Positions 38,525-47,514 of a stretch of 50,462 nucleotides of DNA are shown here, piece by piece. The notes beneath the pieces are model-generated. The model searched no databases and was not told the DNA's origin. It saw nothing but the letters and a program-made list of their open reading frames with translations. The stretch comes from Planctomycetota bacterium (GTDB lineage: Bacteria > Planctomycetota > Planctomycetia > Pirellulales > Pirellulaceae), in the NCBI GenBank assembly GCA_029259935.1, contig JAJDEH010000047.1:1-50462 (forward strand). Direction: 5' to 3'. A program made the translations under genes and the position numbers. Every line of letters begins with the position of its first letter. Position 1 is the stretch's first letter.

Positions 38525-39268
38525 ATGACGACATTTTATTCGCGCGCGGTTCCGTATTCCCTGGTCGCTGGCATACTCTGCGTGACCGCTCTTGGTTGCG
38601 GATCTGGGTCCGAGACCGGCGGCGCGCCGACCATGAGTGTCTCCGCGCCCAAGACGGGGCCACAGTCAGATGGTAGTGGCACGGGTGCCGGGTCCGAGCC
38701 CGTCTCTCTCAGGGCCGACAAACTCTCCAGCTTTTCGCCCGCGCAGTTAGAAGTCGTGGATTATCCCGTCGTCTTGATAAAAACGACCATGGGCGACATC
38801 AAGGTCGAATTGAACCGCACGCAAGCTCCGGCGACCGTGGAAAACTTCTTGGAGAACTATGTCGACCTTCAGTTTTATGACGAGACGGTTTTTCACTATG
38901 TGGATAGCGGTTTCATGATCGCGGGCGGCGGCTACACGCAGAATCTTGTTAGCAAGGTAGCCCGCGATAAGCTGGTGAACGAAGCGAAAAATGGCTTGAA
39001 AAACGAGCGGGGCACGATCGCGATGGTCCGCGATCTTGGTGAGCGCGACAGCGCCACGTCACAGTTTTACTTCAACCTTCAAGACAATCCGTCGCTGGAT
39101 CATGCCGGAGAAGACCCCAGCAGCTACGGCTATTGCGTCTTCGGCAAGATCATTGAAGGCTTGGACGTGATTGACCAGATCTCACAAGTCGACGTCCATT
39201 CGAACGGCAAGTTTAATAAGACCCCGATCCAGCCCGTCGTGATTCAGTCCATTCGGCTAGTGCCATAA
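38525..39268 (+). CDS. Cyclophilin-type peptidyl-prolyl isomerase, probable lipoprotein
   Basis: A signal sequence ends in a lipobox (VTALGC, Cys about residue 25), followed by a Gly/Ser-rich linker. The cyclophilin domain covers about residues 80-247: VLIKTTMGDIKVELNRTQAP, FYDETVFHYVDSGFMIAGGG, ATSQFYFNLQDNPSLDH and YGYCVFGKIIEGLDVIDQI. FHYV and FYFNLQDN replace the more usual FHRV and FFIN, so one active-site Arg is changed to Tyr and activity may be reduced. GGAGG precedes ATG 38525. Likely anchored outside the cytoplasm as a folding helper. Confidence 0.92.
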   Translation: MTTFYSRAVPYSLVAGILCVTALGCGSGSETGGAPTMSVSAPKTGPQSDGSGTGAGSEPVSLRADKLSSFSPAQLEVVDYPVVLIKTTMGDIKVELNRTQAPATVENFLENYVDLQFYDETVFHYVDSGFMIAGGGYTQNLVSKVARDKLVNEAKNGLKNERGTIAMVRDLGERDSATSQFYFNLQDNPSLDHAGEDPSSYGYCVFGKIIEGLDVIDQISQVDVHSNGKFNKTPIQPVVIQSIRLVP

Positions 39269-39290
39269 TCGCACGGCAGCTTCCGCCGAA

Positions 39291-40682
39291 TCAAACAAGC
39301 TCGCGAATCGGCGTGCCGCTGGTGATAATTCGTTCGATATCCTTGGGGATACCCGTTTCGAGCCGAAGTTGGCCGATATCGAACAACGCGTGCATGACGG
39401 TCGACAGGACATTGCTGCTTGAAATTGGGTCGGACGCCGGCTGGCTACCGGTTCGATCGGATCGGCCGATGACCTGCCCCATGTTGAGGCCCCCGCCAAC
39501 AAAGGCCAGCGTGCATTGATTGCCCCAGTGGTCGCGCCCGCCATTCTTGTTAATTCGTGGAGTGCGCCCGAATTCTCCGGTGATCACCAAGAGGATCTTA
39601 TCGCTGAGCCCGCGCTGTTCAACGTCGTCGATGAATGTCGCTACTGCATTGTCGACCGCCGGCGTCAACGAAGCGAGACCATCGGCCATCGTGAATTCCT
39701 TGCCCCCGCCGTGCATGTCCCAGCCAGGGCAAGTGACGGTGACAAAACCGCAGCCGGCTTCACATAGCCGGCGGGCCAAAATCATTTGCTTGCCGAGCGC
39801 CACCGGCGAAAACTGCGTTGCATACCGATTGCGTTTCTTAACGGCATCCGTTGGTTCAAGGGATGAAGTGTCGTACCGCTCAAGCAAGCTTGGATCTTCC
39901 TTCGATAGGTCAAACGCATTGGCCACGCCGCGGACCAAAACGTCAAACGCTTGTTGCTGAAATCGGTCCGCGTCTTGAAACTGATCGTCGGCATCCGCTT
40001 GGCGGCGAACTTGATCTAATTGGCTGAGCAATCCACGACGGTCGTCTAGCCTCGATCCGTCCATGCGCAGTTTCATGTTCTCGACGATTTCGTTGCCGGC
40101 ACTGGGATCGAATGGGCGATACGCCGCCGGCAAGGTTCCGGTTTGAGAAACTCGTTGAGAATTGTAATACAGTTCCTTATATTGGTCGCCGATCGCGCGC
40201 GATGTGACCAGCACGCTAGATGGCAGCCCAGTCGCGGAGTTGGTCAGCCCCGCGACGCGGGAATAAAGCGCGCCCATGCTCGCGCCACTCGGATTGCCAC
40301 CCGCCATCACATGCATCGCCGCCGTGCCGTGACTGGAGATGCCATGACGATAGGAACGCACCACGGCGATCTTGTCGGCCAACGCCGCCAGCTTCGGAAA
40401 CGAACCGCCAAACGTAACGCCGGGCAGCTTCGTTTTGACTTCTCCCGTGATCGAGCGAATCTCTTGCGGCGCGGTCATCTTGGGATCGAACGTTTCGAAC
40501 TGTGTCGGACCGCCTTGTAAGTTAAGAACGATCACTGATTTGTCACGAACGAAGCCGCGCTCGTCTGACTTGGCCGCAAGAAGCGAAGGCAGCGCGAGTC
40601 CGCCGATCGCCGCGGTCCCGATTTGAAGAAACTCGCGTCGAGAACTTCGACGCCCGGTGTTGGATGCTTCAACCGTTATCAT
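39291..40682 (-). CDS. DUF1501 protein, Tat-exported sulfatase-like fold
   Basis: The 463-residue protein has a twin-arginine signal (SRREFLQIGTAAIGGLALPS) and the DUF1501 landmarks: NLQGGPTQFETFDPK, SYRHGISSHGTAAMHVMAGG, PGWDMHGGGKEF, VITGEFGRTPRINKNGGRDH and LAFVGGGLNMGQVIG. DUF1501 proteins are a large planctomycete family, often next to cytochrome-containing DUF1549/1553 genes, but no such partner is present here. The fold relates to alkaline phosphatase/sulfatase enzymes; no catalytic Cys/Ser for a formylglycine is evident. Converges on the cyclophilin gene with 22 bp between stops. Confidence 0.93.
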   Translation of the reverse strand: MITVEASNTGRRSSRREFLQIGTAAIGGLALPSLLAAKSDERGFVRDKSVIVLNLQGGPTQFETFDPKMTAPQEIRSITGEVKTKLPGVTFGGSFPKLAALADKIAVVRSYRHGISSHGTAAMHVMAGGNPSGASMGALYSRVAGLTNSATGLPSSVLVTSRAIGDQYKELYYNSQRVSQTGTLPAAYRPFDPSAGNEIVENMKLRMDGSRLDDRRGLLSQLDQVRRQADADDQFQDADRFQQQAFDVLVRGVANAFDLSKEDPSLLERYDTSSLEPTDAVKKRNRYATQFSPVALGKQMILARRLCEAGCGFVTVTCPGWDMHGGGKEFTMADGLASLTPAVDNAVATFIDDVEQRGLSDKILLVITGEFGRTPRINKNGGRDHWGNQCTLAFVGGGLNMGQVIGRSDRTGSQPASDPISSSNVLSTVMHALFDIGQLRLETGIPKDIERIITSGTPIRELV

Positions 40683-40772
40683 TATTCCATTCCTGAACTT
40701 AAGGTGCCGGCGATTATATCAATGCACGTTGATGCACCGCAATCCATGAAACCGGCACTCGCGGCAGCCTGA

Positions 40773-41522
40773 TCAATTGGGCCGACCGTCTTGTGCTGGA
40801 TCTTTGCCCTCGATCAGCGCCTTGGCCTGCCGTGCGTAGCGACGGCCGAGCAATTCGTAACCCGCCTTCGTGTAATGCAAGTCGTCACGAGCGACGCCGT
40901 TTTTCTCTTTGTTGTTGAGGTCGTCACAGTCGACCCAAGCTCCGCGTTCGTCTTTGACGGCGACGTTCACTTGTACCTCGCGCACCTTCTGCCACTCGGC
41001 GTTATCGGCCTTGCCGAAATCACTGAGACGTCCGATGACGAAGTTCATTTCCGGCTGTTCTAAATCACGGCGCAAGTTCGTAATCAGTTGGGTCAGTGCA
41101 TCGCTATAAGCGGCGCTCAGCTTTTCCCGCGCGTCGCGTTCACCCTGCATCCAGCAAAAAGTGACGGAAGCCGGCCGTGGATGTTTTTCGAGCAACTTTT
41201 TGTATTGGTCGCGAATCTGCTGGTAATAATTATTGCGTTTCGCTTGGCCCAGCTTGACGTCCAGACCGTGCTTCTCGGCAATCTCGTTCCACTGATCGAC
41301 CCACAAACGGATCGGCCGTCCGCCCTGGGCGATCTTGATGTAAACCACGTCGGCATCCGGAAACAGCTTTTTCGCTTCCGGCTCAAAACCGAGCTTCGGA
41401 TTCATCCCGGCCATATTCGACTGGCCCGAGAGGATGAAGAGATGCACGGGTTTTTCGGCCGCGTTGGCCGTGGCGGAAAAGGACAGGGCGGCAACGAAGA
41501 AGGACAAGCTTAAACGCGTCAT
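40773..41522 (-). CDS. Secreted SASA-type (sialate O-acetylesterase-like) carbohydrate esterase
   Basis: The start is ATG 41522 (MTRLSLSFFVAALSFSATAN), with CGGAG about eight bases upstream; the longer open frame to 41927 covers the feo promoter region and is rejected. A signal peptide is followed by an SGNH-like hydrolase fold: LFILSGQSNMAGMNP with the nucleophile Ser in GQSNM, VTFCWMQGERDA, and the His region DDLHYTKAGYELLG. It should remove acetyl groups from polysaccharides outside the cytoplasm. At 249 residues it is of single-domain length. Divergent from the feo operon. Confidence 0.9.
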   Translation of the reverse strand: MTRLSLSFFVAALSFSATANAAEKPVHLFILSGQSNMAGMNPKLGFEPEAKKLFPDADVVYIKIAQGGRPIRLWVDQWNEIAEKHGLDVKLGQAKRNNYYQQIRDQYKKLLEKHPRPASVTFCWMQGERDAREKLSAAYSDALTQLITNLRRDLEQPEMNFVIGRLSDFGKADNAEWQKVREVQVNVAVKDERGAWVDCDDLNNKEKNGVARDDLHYTKAGYELLGRRYARQAKALIEGKDPAQDGRPN

Positions 41523-41763
41523 CGTGTAACTCCGGAATATGGGTGCTTGTTCGGGTTGGTTTGTTGACATTCTAATCCGGTTCCCCCATTGAAGTGAAAC
41601 AGGCTCAACCATCTCGCTTGCGATTGGTTGCTGGGGAAATTCGCGGTCCGGATTGAGAAAAAGCGGTCGGCTGGTTATATTGAGACTCAGTTTCGGCAAT
41701 TCGGCGTAACCCTCCTTCACTCTAGGCCGAACCCAGAAACCCTCCAATTTCAGGACACACCCG

Positions 41764-41997
41764 TTGAGCCACACCATTCCGCTTGATCTGCTGGCGGTTG
41801 GCGAACCAGCCGTTATCGACGTCTTGGACGGTTCCGATGACGAGGTGCATCGCTTGCGGGAGATGGGAATCTCCCCCGGCGCGAATGTCGAGATGTTGCG
41901 TTCGGGAAGCCCCTGCATTGTACGCATCGGCGACCAACGGCTCTGCCTCCGCTGCCACGACTCGACCAGTATCTATGTGAAGCCAAAATCCGCTTAG
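41764..41997 (+). CDS. feoA: FeoA-domain protein (first)
   Basis: A 77-residue FeoA SH3-like protein: LDLLAVGEPAVIDVLDGSDD, VHRLREMGISPGANVEMLRS, and CIVRIGDQRLCLR. FeoA binds and supports FeoB in ferrous iron uptake. The start is TTG 41764, backed by AGGA at 41752-41755. Three Cys residues (CIVR, CLRCH) are present, which FeoA proteins often lack. Second FeoA gene follows after 54 bp. Confidence 0.92.
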   Translation: MSHTIPLDLLAVGEPAVIDVLDGSDDEVHRLREMGISPGANVEMLRSGSPCIVRIGDQRLCLRCHDSTSIYVKPKSA

Positions 41998-42051
41998 GTT
42001 CAATCTGCTCGCGGATTCGCGGCCCCGCTGACATCGATCGAGAAACCACCC

Positions 42052-42294
42052 ATGCCCACCTTGGACAGTTTGAAACCAGGCTCGCGGGCACGCATTGTGG
42101 AGATCGAAGGTGACGACAGCGTGGCGGTTCGGCTCATGGAGATGGGACTTACCGATGGCGAGGAAATTGAACTTCTCGGATTCGCCCCGTTCGGCGATCC
42201 CATCGAATTCTTGGTCCGAGGCTATCGAATTTCATTGCGCAAGTCCGAGGCGCAGCGCATCGAAATTGATCCTTTGAAAGAGCCCGGGAGCTGA
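42052..42294 (+). CDS. feoA: FeoA-domain protein (second)
   Basis: An 80-residue FeoA protein: TLDSLKPGSRARIVEIEGDD, VAVRLMEMGLTDGEEIELLG, FGDPIEFLVRGYRISLRKSE. It is closer to the FeoA consensus than the first copy and has no Cys. The two copies are quite different in sequence, so they are an old pair and may have distinct roles at FeoB. FeoB starts 41 bp downstream. Confidence 0.94.
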   Translation: MPTLDSLKPGSRARIVEIEGDDSVAVRLMEMGLTDGEEIELLGFAPFGDPIEFLVRGYRISLRKSEAQRIEIDPLKEPGS

Positions 42295-42335
42295 CGAGTA
42301 CGCCGGCCGCCCCTTCCGAAATTCCGCTACCACCT

Positions 42336-44522
42336 ATGAGCACGGATACAACCAAGCCCTTGACCATCGCCTTGATTGGCAATCCCAATACGGGCAAGAG
42401 TACCCTGTTCAACGCCTTGGCCGGCATGCGGTCGCGCGTCGGCAACTTTCCGGGTGTCACGGTCGAGAAAAAAGTGGGACGCGTTCGCTGGGATGGCCGA
42501 GTGGTTGATTTGGTCGACCTGCCGGGCACCTACAGCCTGTCTCCCAGAACGCTGGACGAAATGGTGTCGGTCGACGTCTTGCTGGGACATCAATCGGGTG
42601 TCAGCCATTTGGACGGCGTCGTGTGCATCGTCGACGCATCGAATCTCGAACGAAATTTGTATCTAGTCAGCCAAGTACTCGACATCGGCTTGCCGACCGT
42701 GCTGGTTTTGAACATGTGGGATGTGGCCGTCGGCAGCGGTGTCCAACTCGACGTGGAAAAACTGTCGGCGCGGCTTGGTATTCCCGTCGTTACGACTTCG
42801 GCTCACCGCCGAAAAGGCATCGACGAACTGCGCGACGCGCTGAGCAAGCTGAAGTCCGCCAGTCCCAAACAACAAGATCTTTTTCCTGACGAGTTCAATC
42901 AGGAAACGTCGCGGTTGTGCAAGCAACTGAAGCAATGGGGCGCCGACGAACCGCCTCACTATTTGGCACAGCGCATCCTGTTGGATGTCGGCGGCCAAGC
43001 TGAGCTGCGTTACACGAAAGACCATCCACAGCTTGTCGAATTTCTGAGCGAAACACGGCAGAACTTGAAGGCGTCCGGTTGCCGAATTCCCGCAATCGAG
43101 GCGAAAGTCCGCTACGGCTGGGCCCGGGAAGTTTTGGACGGAGCCTTGAAGCGTCCAGAACAGCGTGAGGCGAGCGTCAGCGATCGGATCGACCGTATCC
43201 TGACACACCGCATCATTGGGCTGGTGATTTTTTGCGCCCTGATGTTCTTGGTTTTTCAGACGCTGTACACCTGGGCCGGTCCCTTCATGGACCTGATCGA
43301 AGCGGGGCAAGAATGGGTAGCCTCGCTGGTGCAGGGAGTTATTCCGCCCGGAGCCCTGCGCAGCTTGCTGGTCGACGGAATCATCGCCGGAGTTGGTGGC
43401 GTGATCGTTTTTTTGCCGCAGATCGTTCTGTTGTTCTTGTTCATTGCCATTATGGAAGACTGTGGTTACATGGCCCGCGCCGCGTTCTTGATGGACAAAC
43501 TGATGACCGTCGTGGGTTTGAGCGGCAAGTCGTTCGTGCCGTTGATGTCGTCGTTTGCTTGCGCGATTCCGGGAGTGATGGCGACGCGCGTGATTGAAAA
43601 CCGACGCGATCGCATGGTGACGATACTGGTCGCGCCGCTGATGAGCTGCTCGGCTCGGCTGCCCGTTTACATCTTATTGATTGGCGCTTTCATACCGCCG
43701 ACAACGTACATAAACGGCTGGATTGGTTTGCATGGCATCGTACTTTTCGCGATGTCTTCGCTGGGGCTGCTGGTGGCGATTCCAGTCGCCTGGATATTGA
43801 AGAAAACTTGGTTCCGCGGCGAGACGCCGCCATTCGTCATGGAATTGCCCAGCTATAAGTGGCCCTCACCGAGCATCGTGTTGCATCGAGCCTACGATCG
43901 AGGCAAGGCATTTGTCACTCGCGCCGGCACGCTCATTCTCGCCACCACGATTGTGGTCTGGGCCGCCGGGTATTTTCCAGGCGATCACAGTGAATTGAAT
44001 CAAGTCACCGCCCGGATCGAACAGCTGGAAGCAGCGGGCGATGTGGCCGCTGCCGAAGAGCTCAAATCCTTGAAAACGCAGCACAATGAACTCAGTGGCG
44101 ATCTGATCGCGGGCAGTGTCTTGGGCCGCGTCGGCCACGCAATCGAACCCGCCGTCAAGCCGCTGGGCTGGGATTGGAAGATCGGCGTGGGAGCCATCGC
44201 CTCGTTTCCGGCTCGCGAAGTAATCATCGCCACGTTGGGAACAATTTACAGCCTCGGCGGCGACGTGGACGAAGAGGACGAAGGCCTAAAAGCGGCCATT
44301 CACGAATCGAAATGGCCCGACGGGCGTCCGGTGTATAATGTTCCGGTGGCGTTGTCGATCATGGTCTTCTTTGCACTGTGTGCTCAATGCGCGGCGACGT
44401 TAATGGTGATCAAGCGTGAAACGAACAGTTGGTTCTGGCCCGTTTTCACGTTTGTCTACATGACCGGCTTGGCCTACCTGGCCGCTTTCGTGACCTATCA
44501 AGTAGGGATGCTGCTGGTATGA
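42336..44522 (+). CDS. feoB: Ferrous iron transporter FeoB
   Basis: The 728-residue protein has a cytoplasmic G domain: GNPNTGKSTLFNALAG (G1), RVGNFPGVTVEKK (G2), DLPGTYSLS (G3) and NMWD (G4). Gate-type membrane repeats follow, with FLPQIVLLFLFIAIMEDCGY, SFACAIPGVMATRVIENRRD and MSCSARLPVYILLIGAFIPP. A charged insert (about 555-590, IEQLEAAGDVAAAEELKSLK) interrupts the later membrane part. It imports Fe2+ across the cytoplasmic membrane. The stop overlaps the next small gene (ATGA). Confidence 0.97.
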   Translation: MSTDTTKPLTIALIGNPNTGKSTLFNALAGMRSRVGNFPGVTVEKKVGRVRWDGRVVDLVDLPGTYSLSPRTLDEMVSVDVLLGHQSGVSHLDGVVCIVDASNLERNLYLVSQVLDIGLPTVLVLNMWDVAVGSGVQLDVEKLSARLGIPVVTTSAHRRKGIDELRDALSKLKSASPKQQDLFPDEFNQETSRLCKQLKQWGADEPPHYLAQRILLDVGGQAELRYTKDHPQLVEFLSETRQNLKASGCRIPAIEAKVRYGWAREVLDGALKRPEQREASVSDRIDRILTHRIIGLVIFCALMFLVFQTLYTWAGPFMDLIEAGQEWVASLVQGVIPPGALRSLLVDGIIAGVGGVIVFLPQIVLLFLFIAIMEDCGYMARAAFLMDKLMTVVGLSGKSFVPLMSSFACAIPGVMATRVIENRRDRMVTILVAPLMSCSARLPVYILLIGAFIPPTTYINGWIGLHGIVLFAMSSLGLLVAIPVAWILKKTWFRGETPPFVMELPSYKWPSPSIVLHRAYDRGKAFVTRAGTLILATTIVVWAAGYFPGDHSELNQVTARIEQLEAAGDVAAAEELKSLKTQHNELSGDLIAGSVLGRVGHAIEPAVKPLGWDWKIGVGAIASFPAREVIIATLGTIYSLGGDVDEEDEGLKAAIHESKWPDGRPVYNVPVALSIMVFFALCAQCAATLMVIKRETNSWFWPVFTFVYMTGLAYLAAFVTYQVGMLLV

Positions 44523-44737
44523 CGCTCGAAGCCTGGGATTGGCAATTGATTGTGGCGGTGTGCATCGTTGCCGTGGCTGTCGTCGTGTTGTTGCGACAGA
44601 CGATTCGACTGTGGAACAGTCCCAGCGATCATTCTTGTGGTGGTGGATGCGAGAGTTGCGATGCCAGCAAGCCGCTCGACGCCGGCCACGATTTGGTACA
44701 GCTTCAAGTTCCGCCCGCCAAGAGAATCGCGAACTAA
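44519..44737 (+). CDS. FeoB-associated Cys-rich membrane peptide, 72 aa
   Basis: ATG 44519 overlaps the FeoB stop by 4 bp; the open frame upstream is inside feoB and is ignored. One membrane helix (about residues 9-27, LIVAVCIVAVAVVVLL) is followed by a short Cys cluster (CGGGCESCDA) and a hydrophilic tail. This matches the FeoB-associated Cys-rich membrane protein family, found after feoB in many bacteria. The cluster could bind iron; the role is not established. Last gene of the feo operon, with 28 bp to the convergent stop. Confidence 0.88.
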   Translation: MTLEAWDWQLIVAVCIVAVAVVVLLRQTIRLWNSPSDHSCGGGCESCDASKPLDAGHDLVQLQVPPAKRIAN

Positions 44738-44765
44738 GCCGTTTCCAGCGACTGCCAGGCATTGG

Positions 44766-45305
44766 TCAATTGCTGGCGGGTTTCGACAAAGACAGAGGCA
44801 CGCCGAATCCGACGCCTCCGATCGTTCCCCACAACAGAACGTCGGAGGGATCGACGCATGACAAGAGGCGGTTGCCCTTTCCCTGGCCGCGGACAACTGC
44901 TTGCGGGCTTAGCACGGCGAAGGGACGGGCCGACCGCGGAGCGAGCCGCTTGTGCCAAAGACGGACAATGATTCGGCCGTGACGACTGGCGAGTTCGTAC
45001 ACTCCAGGGCGCAAGTCTTGGATGGCGAAACGGCCATGCTGATCCGGCGTGGCTGAAGCTAGCCGCCGGCCTTGCTGCCAGATGGTTACTTGGTCTTCGC
45101 CTGGCATGGACGTCGAGTTGCCAGCCACTTGACCGACCAATATTCCGCCATCGTGAAGCATCACATCGTCGACGTTCAACGCTGAACTGAAGGCCGCGGC
45201 ATGATTCTGGCTGGGACCCGCCGCGAGCGCCAGCGGCGCGAACGCAACGAGAAACAAGAACGACAAAATCGTCGCCAAGCCCAAGGGCTGCGGATGTCTG
45301 GTCAC
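44766..45305 (-). CDS. Secreted carboxypeptidase-regulatory-like domain protein
   Basis: A signal peptide (ATILSFLFLVAFAPLALA) is followed by a single beta-sandwich of the carboxypeptidase regulatory type: DGGILVGQVAGNSTSMPGED, ATPDQHGRFAIQDLRPGVYE. The C-terminal part has a weakly hydrophobic segment (DVLLWGTIGGVGFGVPLSL) that may be a membrane anchor. Such short one-domain versions are common in planctomycetes and have no known enzyme activity. Confidence 0.8.
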   Translation of the reverse strand: MTRHPQPLGLATILSFLFLVAFAPLALAAGPSQNHAAAFSSALNVDDVMLHDGGILVGQVAGNSTSMPGEDQVTIWQQGRRLASATPDQHGRFAIQDLRPGVYELASRHGRIIVRLWHKRLAPRSARPFAVLSPQAVVRGQGKGNRLLSCVDPSDVLLWGTIGGVGFGVPLSLSKPASN

Positions 45306-45653
45306 TGCTGGGTCCTACAAAATCGAACACGGGCGAATTGGAACGAGGCGGAACATCCTCGGCGATGGAGGTGGGTGGCAGCGATCGAATGATCTCGGAC
45401 CACGAAAGTTATGCGCATCGTTGCGGGCGATGCGGTTGCCTCTCCAGCGAGCGCTCCCCAACAGGGTTGTATGGCACTCGCCCATAATGATCTTCGGGGG
45501 AGGCGACCGGCGAACTTTACAAAATCGTCAACCTCGACCGGACCGGAAGCCTTGGCACTGCTCCCGCCGCTGCCATCTCGGGAACTTTCTTGGAAAATCG
45601 TCCAATTTTTCGCGCCCGAGTGCCGTCAGTGACTGCACTATACTGATAGAACG
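45306..45653. other. Divergent intergenic region upstream of the ECF-STN gene
   Basis: About 350 bp between divergent genes. No credible gene. TATACT at 45639-45644 is a good -10 hexamer only 9 bp before the ATG at 45654. A transcript from it would have almost no leader, in keeping with the lack of a Shine-Dalgarno site there; the -35 is weak. Confidence 0.4.
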
Positions 45654-47249
45654 ATGAGCGATCATCAAATTGGAACAGAAAATCGAAGCGAAGTCACCGA
45701 CGGCGACTTGCTGGCCCGTTTCCTCGGCAGCCGGGATGAAGAGGCGTTTACCGCATTGGTTGCGCGCCACGGCGGCTTGGTGTTGGCTGTTTGTCGCCGT
45801 GCGTTGCACGACGTCCACGATGTTGAAGATGCGTTTCAGGCGGTGTTCCTGATTCTGGCCCGAGATGCGGGCAAGATCCGCAAACGCCGGTCGTTGGCGA
45901 GTTGGCTCTACGGAGTCGCCTTTCGAACGGCGGTACGTGCCAGTGCCCGCAAGCAGCGCCGGCGCGAAGAATCGTTGGGTGACGAAACGGTGACGACGCA
46001 CGACAGCTTTGATCAACTGACGAATCGACATGAACAGCAGGTCCTGGACGAAGAACTGCACGCGTTACCAGACCGCTATCGCGATCCGCTGGTCTTGTAT
46101 TATTTGGTGGGCAAGACGGCTGCCCAAGTCGCCGCCGAGCTTCAGCTCAGCGCCTCGGCGGTCGAAGGCCGTTTGCGCCGCGCACGCCGCGAGTTGCGTT
46201 TGCGAATGGCCCGCCGCGGTATTAGCCTTGGCCTGGTGCTGGCGGCATTTCAGGCCACTCAGCGGGCCGCCGAGGCAACGACACTTCAGTCACTTGTCAC
46301 GGCCACGGTGTCGTCGGCCATGGAGTTTACATTAGACCCGACCTCCATCGGGAATATTTCACAAAACGTGACCCATTTAGTTGGAAAGGAAGTTACCGTC
46401 ATGATCAGCTCTACCTCCATTGTGAAAGCATCCGCGTTGGTCGCCGTAGTTGTGCTATTGGGCACCTTCGCCGGATTCGCCGGACGTGGAAACCGAGCGG
46501 CGGCTGAAAATCAGAACCCACGCACCGTGGTGATTCCGAAGGGTAACGTCCAACGATTGAATGAAATAATTCGGCAACCACCCGTGTTGGTGGCTCAGGC
46601 AGGCGATGTCGGAGTCAGCGGGAACAATTCGGCGCGAACCTCGACTCTCCCAGCGACGAGCGTCTACAGCACGACCAATGCGGCGGAAGAAAGGATTCAG
46701 GCAGCGCTGGACGAACCCACGCAAATGGAATTCATAGAAACTCCGCTTCAAGATGTGATCGACTTTCTGGAGGATCAGCACGAGATTCAGATTCGATTGG
46801 ACACCCGGGCGCTCGACGTCGTCGGTATCGGAACGGACTCGCCTATCACGAGTGAATTAAAAGGTGTTCATTTGAAGAGTGCTTTGAATTTGATTCTGCG
46901 TGACCTTGAATTGGACTATATCGTTCGCGACGAAGTCTTGCTCGTCACCACGAAAGAAGAGGCGGATTCGTTTCTGGTAACGAAGCTATACAGTCTGCGA
47001 ACCTTGCTTGGTCACGAGCCCGAGCAAGTGGCCGAGGTCATCCAGCGCACGATTAGGCCCGCATCCTGGGCGACGGCCACGCCCATGGGGGACAAGAAGA
47101 CCGGCAAGGGCGTCGTCGAGCCAATAGCGGACGCTTTGGTCATCACGCAGAACCAGCGCGTCCACGAAGAGATTGCCAACCTGTTCAAAATATTCCATCA
47201 GCACGCGCCCCGCCGCGCCCCGGTCCGCGCCGAGATTTCTCGGGAATAA
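45654..47249 (+). CDS. ECF sigma factor fused to a membrane helix and STN-like domain
   Basis: Residues about 18-185 are an ECF sigma factor (ARHGGLVLAVCRRALHDVHD, VEDAFQAVFLILARDAGKIR, then LPDRYRDPLVLYYLVGKTAA, SAVEGRLRRARRELRLRM). A membrane helix follows at about 254-277 (SIVKASALVAVVVLLGTFAG). A linker leads to an exported domain (about 350-520) resembling the secretin/TonB short N-terminal repeats: METPLQDVIDFLEDQ-type start, LKGVHLKSALNLILRDLELD, YIVRDEVLLVTT. Sigma factors with large C-terminal extensions are typical of planctomycetes. A second start, ATG 46401 (codon 250), has AAAGGA at 46385-46390, so the membrane part might also be made alone. No separate anti-sigma gene is adjacent. 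Confidence 0.9.
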   Translation: MSDHQIGTENRSEVTDGDLLARFLGSRDEEAFTALVARHGGLVLAVCRRALHDVHDVEDAFQAVFLILARDAGKIRKRRSLASWLYGVAFRTAVRASARKQRRREESLGDETVTTHDSFDQLTNRHEQQVLDEELHALPDRYRDPLVLYYLVGKTAAQVAAELQLSASAVEGRLRRARRELRLRMARRGISLGLVLAAFQATQRAAEATTLQSLVTATVSSAMEFTLDPTSIGNISQNVTHLVGKEVTVMISSTSIVKASALVAVVVLLGTFAGFAGRGNRAAAENQNPRTVVIPKGNVQRLNEIIRQPPVLVAQAGDVGVSGNNSARTSTLPATSVYSTTNAAEERIQAALDEPTQMEFIETPLQDVIDFLEDQHEIQIRLDTRALDVVGIGTDSPITSELKGVHLKSALNLILRDLELDYIVRDEVLLVTTKEEADSFLVTKLYSLRTLLGHEPEQVAEVIQRTIRPASWATATPMGDKKTGKGVVEPIADALVITQNQRVHEEIANLFKIFHQHAPRRAPVRAEISRE

Positions 47250-47514
47250 CGGCGGGAATTCGCCCACGCACGAAGCTCTCCGGTCGAGTCGACCTCGTCA
47301 GAACGGGCGGAAGAGAATTCGCGGAAAAATCTTGTCCCCTGACCGCTCGGTCGTTCGCCATCATGGTGTACGATCAACTCGCATCCGCGAATTTCAAGAT
47401 TCTAGAGCGCATGAGGGATATTGATAGCGATCCTGTCGCTGTTTGGGTTGTTTGATTCAGAACATCGATGACGCTGCATATCCGTGCGACTCGCAATAGG
47501 AGAGGACCCATACG

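Noticed and set aside
41523..41927. Long N-terminal extension of the esterase frame
   Set aside because: The signal peptide and ribosome site are at 41522; the extension covers the feo operon leader.
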